10,227 bases of DNA. It comes from JBLHRE01 sp047625765 (lineage in GTDB: Bacteria > Bacteroidota > Bacteroidia > Flavobacteriales > JBLHRE01). Every line of letters starts with the position of its first letter. Position 1 is the stretch's first letter. The stretch lies in assembly GCA_047625765.1 (NCBI GenBank), contig JBLHRE010000058.1:1-10227 (forward strand), read 5' to 3'. The translations under genes were made by a program, and so were the position numbers. The notes under the pieces were generated by a model. That model searched no databases. It had not been told where the DNA came from and worked only from the letters and a program-made list of their open reading frames with translations. Positions 6,061 to 10,227 of the stretch are shown here, piece by piece.

Positions 6061-6660
6061 TTATTTTGATAATTGCTTCCAATCGGTTGCTTTTTCAATA
6101 ATATAATCCAAATGTTTCTCAATCGTTTTCAATTCCGTAGGACCGTTTACTCGGTTAATTACCTTTTTGTAGGTGTCTCCGTGCCAAAACTCAGTAATTG
6201 TAGAAGGCACATCGGTTATTTGACCATCGTATGACTCCTCCATATTAAAAAACTTGAATTGTTTCATTATAAGCAAGGTTTCCTTTAATACACTCTTATT
6301 GATGTTAGCGGTATAAAGCCCAACATGATCAACGAAAACTCTACCCGAATACTTCATAGTACCATTGGCATACAACATTGCAATAAAGGTAGGACAGGTA
6401 CCATAACATGAAGTTCTTTCGAAACGAATGGAATCAAGTTCAATAAACTCTTGCGATTTCAAGACTATATCTTTGTTCAGTTCAATTTCCGTATTCGCAG
6501 CCTTTATGGTTTTAAAATCAGACTTAGATTTTGTTTCCGCCTCAACAGCTGTAGCAACTTCTTGCTCTACGACAACCTCTTGTGTTACCTTTTCTTTTGT
6601 TTTACACCCAAACAATACGAATACAAATCCAATTGTAGCAATTAAAAAAATACGTTTCAT
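6061..6660 (-). CDS. DUF6438-type lipoprotein
   Basis: The 199-residue protein begins with a basic start and hydrophobic segment, then VLFGC with Cys19 as the likely lipidated residue, so it is a predicted lipoprotein. Residues 20-70 are a charged, Glu- and Lys-rich linker with low complexity. From about 76 the sequence IRFERTSCYGTCPTFIAMLYANGTMKYSG matches from memory the DUF6438 pattern, with the paired Cys85 and Cys90 in CYGTCP, then a Gly-rich turn and a C-terminal portion with DVPSTITEF and YKKVIN. The family is common in Bacteroidota and has no established role; the two Cys may form a disulfide or bind a ligand. The ATG is 40 bases after the yidC stop, with no terminator between and no clear promoter box, so it probably shares the pyrG-yidC transcript, which ends at the long hairpin beyond it. 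Confidence 0.85.
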   Translation of the reverse strand: MKRIFLIATIGFVFVLFGCKTKEKVTQEVVVEQEVATAVEAETKSKSDFKTIKAANTEIELNKDIVLKSQEFIELDSIRFERTSCYGTCPTFIAMLYANGTMKYSGRVFVDHVGLYTANINKSVLKETLLIMKQFKFFNMEESYDGQITDVPSTITEFWHGDTYKKVINRVNGPTELKTIEKHLDYIIEKATDWKQLSK

Positions 6661-6700
6661 AATTATAGTTTTAAAGGTGAAACCAAAAAGGTTGCCAAAT

Positions 6701-8542
6701 TTATTTTTTACCTAATTTCTTTTGCTTCGAAAGCTCTTCCATTCTAGCTTGAAATTTCGTCTTTTTCTTAGGCTCTTTTTTGTTCTCCTCGATCTTAGCT
6801 AAGATAGCCTCATCATCGACCATTCTACGAATAGCATATTGCTGACCAAAAGTAATCATGTTTGCTAAGAAGTAGTAGTAACTTAATGCTGCAGGATAAC
6901 TATTCAATACTCCTAAGAAAACGATTGGCATCAAATACATCATCACTTTCATTTGAGGCATTTGTGCATTCGAAGCACTCATTTGGCTGTTCATCCAAGT
7001 ATATAACAAGGTAGAAACAGTCATCAAAAGTGTAAACAAACTTACGTGGTCTCCATAGAAAGGAATAACGAATGGTAAGTTGTAGATCGAATCGTAAGTA
7101 GATAAATCTTCGGCCCACCAGAATGACTCTTGACGTAGCTCGAAAGATGCTGGGAAGAATCGGAACAGTGCAATTAATATTGGAAACTGAAGTAACATTG
7201 GCAAACAGCCACCTAAGGGGTTGGCGCCTGCCTTTCGATACAGTTCCATAGTTGCCTGTTGGATTTTTACCTTATCAGTCATCTTAGATGTAATTTCATC
7301 TATCTGCGGTTTTAACACACGCATTTTAGCCATAGACATGTAAGACTTGTATGTAAGAGGGAACAAAACCATCTTAATCAACAAAGCCATTACGAATATG
7401 ATTAAACCATAGTTCCAGTTTAAACCATCTAACAAGTTAAACAATGGAATTACAACCCAACGGTTGATCCATCCAAAAAGACCCCATCCTAATGGAACCA
7501 ATTTTTCGTAACCTTTATCGTACTTATTTAAAGTCTGGAAATGGTTTGCTACAAATAACATTTCAAAACCTACAAGATTCGATCCTTTGTAAGTCCATGA
7601 ATAATCGACATTCATGCTTTTAACAAACGCTTCGTTGGTTTCTTCAGGAGTGATGGTTTCAATCTTAACCTTCTCTACAGGAGCTTTTGCTTGTACAATT
7701 GTTGCAAAAAACTGATTCTTATAAGCTACCCAATCAACAGAAGTAAGTTCCTCTTCACCATCACGTGCTTCCGAAATGTAATCTATCTCTTCAGAATCTT
7801 TAAAATAGATAGTAGATTTCTCTCTCTGGCTTTTAAAACTTTTCTCATGCGAAAGTGCATCAATATGCCAGTTCCAATCCCAAATACTATTGTTTGTCAA
7901 TATCGACTCTAAACCAACAGAACGGATATCAAAATCAATCTTTACTCCTTCTGCAGGAATGGTATATTCAAATGCCAAGTATTGATTATCGCCCGCATAC
8001 AAACGCATAGAAACAACTGTTCTTTCTGCATTTCTATCTACTACTGGATCGAAAACTAAGTTGGCAGTCTGAAACTGTTTTCCTTGAGACCAAAAATTTA
8101 AATTAAAAAAGGACTGTGCCTCATTCATCAAAATCAATGGAAGAGAGTCGTAGGTATGAAAGTCTTTTAATTCAACAGAAGTTAATCTACCTCCTTTGGT
8201 AGACCAGTTCAATTTCAATTGGTCGTTCTCTACTTCTATAATTTTAGCATCGGCAGTTTGTAACTTAGCCGAAGGAGCAAATGCACCTAAAACACCTTTC
8301 CAATTTGCCAATAATGTAGAGTCACCTTCTGTTGCAAAAGTGCTTGTTGTAGCTATATCTACTTCAACAGGAGTTAACACTGAATTTGCAGATGCAACAG
8401 CACTCAAGCTATCCTGAACCGTTGTAGCTGTTGGTTCTGGAGTATCACTACTAGGACCAAACCAACCAAATCCAATAAGAATGGCCCCCATTAAAAGGAG
8501 GCCAAGCAATGTGTTTTTATCCAAACTAGATTTCTCTTTCAT
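6701..8542 (-). CDS. yidC: Membrane protein insertase YidC
   Basis: The 613-residue protein has the layout of the long Gram-negative YidC. Transmembrane segment 1 is at about 11-28, a Thr/Ser-rich linker follows, and the periplasmic beta-domain spans roughly 85-340 (KLNWSTKGGRLTSVELKDF). The conserved Oxa1/YidC core starts near 354 (GLFGWINRWVVIPLF). In the core, FPLTYKSYMSMAKMRVLKPQ aligns with the E. coli stretch [20 protein letters not shown]. The conserved substrate-groove Arg (E. coli Arg366) is replaced by Lys390 in ALLIKMVLFPLT, as I recall for other Bacteroidota. GANPLGGCLPMLLQFPILIALF at 439-460 is the next membrane block and a basic tail (KKEPKKKTKF) ends the protein, suited to ribosome contact. 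YidC inserts inner-membrane proteins with or without SecYEG. Its ATG overlaps the end of pyrG by 17 bases, indicating translational coupling. Confidence 0.97.
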   Translation of the reverse strand: MKEKSSLDKNTLLGLLLMGAILIGFGWFGPSSDTPEPTATTVQDSLSAVASANSVLTPVEVDIATTSTFATEGDSTLLANWKGVLGAFAPSAKLQTADAKIIEVENDQLKLNWSTKGGRLTSVELKDFHTYDSLPLILMNEAQSFFNLNFWSQGKQFQTANLVFDPVVDRNAERTVVSMRLYAGDNQYLAFEYTIPAEGVKIDFDIRSVGLESILTNNSIWDWNWHIDALSHEKSFKSQREKSTIYFKDSEEIDYISEARDGEEELTSVDWVAYKNQFFATIVQAKAPVEKVKIETITPEETNEAFVKSMNVDYSWTYKGSNLVGFEMLFVANHFQTLNKYDKGYEKLVPLGWGLFGWINRWVVIPLFNLLDGLNWNYGLIIFVMALLIKMVLFPLTYKSYMSMAKMRVLKPQIDEITSKMTDKVKIQQATMELYRKAGANPLGGCLPMLLQFPILIALFRFFPASFELRQESFWWAEDLSTYDSIYNLPFVIPFYGDHVSLFTLLMTVSTLLYTWMNSQMSASNAQMPQMKVMMYLMPIVFLGVLNSYPAALSYYYFLANMITFGQQYAIRRMVDDEAILAKIEENKKEPKKKTKFQARMEELSKQKKLGKK

Positions 8543-10166
8543 GAGCTGGAGTCTTTATGTTTTTTTCTGATTCTTCTATGGCAGCCGCCACAAAACGTAC
8601 AAATAATGGATGTGGATTTACCACAGTACTTTTATATTCTGGGTGGAACTGTACCCCTACAAACCAAGGGTGATCTTCCAATTCTACTACTTCTACCAAT
8701 CCTGTTTCCGGATTGATACCTGTAGTTTTCATTCCCGCTTTGTTAAACTCTTCTTTATAGGCCGAGTTAAACTCATAACGATGCCTATGGCGTTCGCTAA
8801 TTTGTTTTGCTCCGTAAGCTTCCTCGATCTTGCTTCCTTCTTCTAAATCGCAATCTTGAGCTCCCAAACGCATGGTTCCACCATAGTTGGTTACCTTCTT
8901 TTGCTCTTCCATTAAATCGATAACAGGGTGTATCGAACTCTTGGACATTTCGGATGAGTGTGCATCTCTGTAACCTAACACATTACGCGCATATTCAATA
9001 ACAGCACATTGCATTCCAAGACAAATACCCATAAATGGCACTTTGTTTTCTCTTGCAAATTTTACCGCTTGTAACTTCCCTTCTATTCCTCTACTTCCAA
9101 AACCTGGAGCTACCAAAATAGCGGATACACCCTCTAAACTTTTAGCAACAGTTTTAGCTGTTATTTTTTCGGAGTGAACCCAACGTATGTTTACTTTACA
9201 ATTGTTATTTGCTCCTGCATGAATAAATGCCTCTGCAATTGACTTGTAAGCGTCTTGCAATTCTACATATTTCCCAACCAAAGCAATTTCAACTTCTTTT
9301 TCGGGATTCATTAAATGCTCCAAGAATCCTTCCCAAGCGCCCATTTCTGGTTCGCTTGCAGGCATATGCAATTTTCGCAACACCACTTCGGCCAAACGCT
9401 GTTCGCGCATTAAAATTGGCACTTGATATATTGTTTCTGCATCTAAAGCTTCAAGAACAGAATCGTTAGAAACATTGCAGAATAAGGCTAATTTATTTTT
9501 AATGTCTTCCCCTAATGCATATTCAGAACGACAAACCAAAATATCAGGTTGTACTCCAGACTCTTGTAATTTCTGAACCGAATGCTGGGTAGGTTTCGTT
9601 TTCAATTCCCCTGCTGCTTTCAAATAAGGAATTAACGTTAAATGGATCACGATACAATCGGCTGCCATTTCTCTACGCATTTGACGTACAGTTTCGATGT
9701 ATGGCAATGACTCGATATCACCTACCGTTCCACCAATTTCTGTAACTACAATATCGTATTTACCCGTATTTCCTAAATCCTGAATTCTTTCACGAATTTC
9801 GTCTGTGATATGAGGAATAATCTGAACTGTTTTCCCCAAATATTCACCTTTACGTTCTTTATCAATAACAGATTGATAAATACGTCCAGTAGTAATATTG
9901 TTTGCCTGAGAAGTTGGCGTTCCCAAAAAACGCTCATAATGACCAAGATCCAAATCTGTTTCAGCTCCATCGTCCGTTACATAACATTCGCCATGCTCAT
10001 ACGGATTTAATGTCCCTGGATCAATATTAATATATGGATCTAATTTCTGAATGGTTACAGAATACCCTCTAGCCTGAAGTAATTTAGCTAGAGAAGCTGC
10101 GATAATACCTTTCCCTAAAGAAGAGGTTACACCACCGGTTACAAATACGTACTTAGTCGCAGACAT
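8526..10166 (-). CDS. pyrG: CTP synthase
   Basis: The 546-residue protein matches the usual length of about 540. It is the cytoplasmic enzyme that makes CTP from UTP, ATP and glutamine, the last step of pyrimidine nucleotide synthesis. The N-terminal synthase domain (1-270) opens with KYVFVTGGVTSSLGKG, containing the nucleotide loop at 11-20, then QKLDPYINIDPGTLNPYEHGE and the ITTGRIYQSVIDKERKGEYLG block, and TEIGGTVGDIES at 142-153. The class I glutamine amidotransferase domain (about 290-530) has PGFGSRG, the nucleophile Cys382 in GICLGMQ, and the partner residues His508 and Glu510 in FHPEY. All catalytic residues are present. The ATG immediately precedes the first strand, so the start is secure. 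The gene leads a block with yidC; its stop lies within the yidC start region. Confidence 0.98.
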   Translation of the reverse strand: MSATKYVFVTGGVTSSLGKGIIAASLAKLLQARGYSVTIQKLDPYINIDPGTLNPYEHGECYVTDDGAETDLDLGHYERFLGTPTSQANNITTGRIYQSVIDKERKGEYLGKTVQIIPHITDEIRERIQDLGNTGKYDIVVTEIGGTVGDIESLPYIETVRQMRREMAADCIVIHLTLIPYLKAAGELKTKPTQHSVQKLQESGVQPDILVCRSEYALGEDIKNKLALFCNVSNDSVLEALDAETIYQVPILMREQRLAEVVLRKLHMPASEPEMGAWEGFLEHLMNPEKEVEIALVGKYVELQDAYKSIAEAFIHAGANNNCKVNIRWVHSEKITAKTVAKSLEGVSAILVAPGFGSRGIEGKLQAVKFARENKVPFMGICLGMQCAVIEYARNVLGYRDAHSSEMSKSSIHPVIDLMEEQKKVTNYGGTMRLGAQDCDLEEGSKIEEAYGAKQISERHRHRYEFNSAYKEEFNKAGMKTTGINPETGLVEVVELEDHPWFVGVQFHPEYKSTVVNPHPLFVRFVAAAIEESEKNIKTPAHEREI

Positions 10167-10208
10167 AGCGCCTTTTGTTCTTTACTGGATTACTAATAGA
10201 AAGCGGTG

Positions 10209-10216
10209 CAAAGCTA
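10209..10216 (-). promoter_or_regulatory. pyrG: Candidate -7 promoter box for the pyrG-yidC operon
   Basis: TAGCTTTG on the minus strand is a perfect TAnnTTTG match, 42 bases before the pyrG ATG. The -33 element would lie beyond the right edge and cannot be checked. The predicted leader is about 35-40 bases, with no obvious attenuator hairpin in it. Confidence 0.5.
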
Positions 10217-10227
10217 CGATTTCGAAG

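Noticed and set aside
6428..6715. Plus-strand ORFs of 64 and 95 residues
   Set aside because: Antisense shadows of the lipoprotein gene, with Phe/Ser-rich low-complexity translation.
1..10227. CRISPR array, tRNA, rRNA, insertion sequence or prophage
   Set aside because: No direct repeat series, cloverleaf, transposase frame or phage gene was seen on either strand.

Overview
The window looks like chromosomal DNA from a Bacteroidota bacterium, most likely of the order Flavobacteriales. Visible support: AT-rich sequence, no recognisable Shine-Dalgarno sites before most starts, several matches to the Bacteroidota promoter box TAnnTTTG just upstream of genes, a TonB-dependent receptor with an N-terminal carboxypeptidase-D-like domain, a DUF6438-type lipoprotein, and a YidC with Lys where the E. 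coli protein has its conserved membrane Arg. Genus and species cannot be read from the sequence.

Layout, left to right. Positions 1-1208 (minus strand) hold a two-gene unit: a small exported protein with HxCxxH and CxxC motifs, followed by a TonB-dependent outer-membrane receptor that runs off the left edge. A His-rich stretch in the receptor and the possible metal ligands in the small protein suggest uptake or handling of a transition metal. Positions 1247-1573 hold a single small secreted protein of unknown role with its own strong terminator. Positions 1651-3715 (minus) hold a two-gene operon: an Mpl-type murein peptide ligase, then a TerC/YgdQ-type membrane protein one base later. Divergent from it, 3861-5703 (plus) encodes a metallo-beta-lactamase-fold hydrolase and an overlapping family 2 glycosyltransferase with an extra C-terminal Rossmann-like segment.

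Positions 5704-6003 contain no convincing gene, only short ORF scraps. A long hairpin terminator at 6004-6038 then closes the right-hand minus-strand block: pyrG (CTP synthase), yidC (membrane insertase, overlapping pyrG by 17 bases) and a DUF6438 lipoprotein 40 bases further on. A good TAnnTTTG box lies upstream of pyrG at the right edge.

Most of the window is housekeeping: nucleotide synthesis, membrane protein insertion and cell-wall recycling. The least ordinary parts are the metal-motif small protein paired with the His-rich receptor, the GT2 fusion, the inverted repeat around the mpl promoter, and the unexplained 300-base gap. No defence system, CRISPR array, insertion sequence or RNA gene was recognised.
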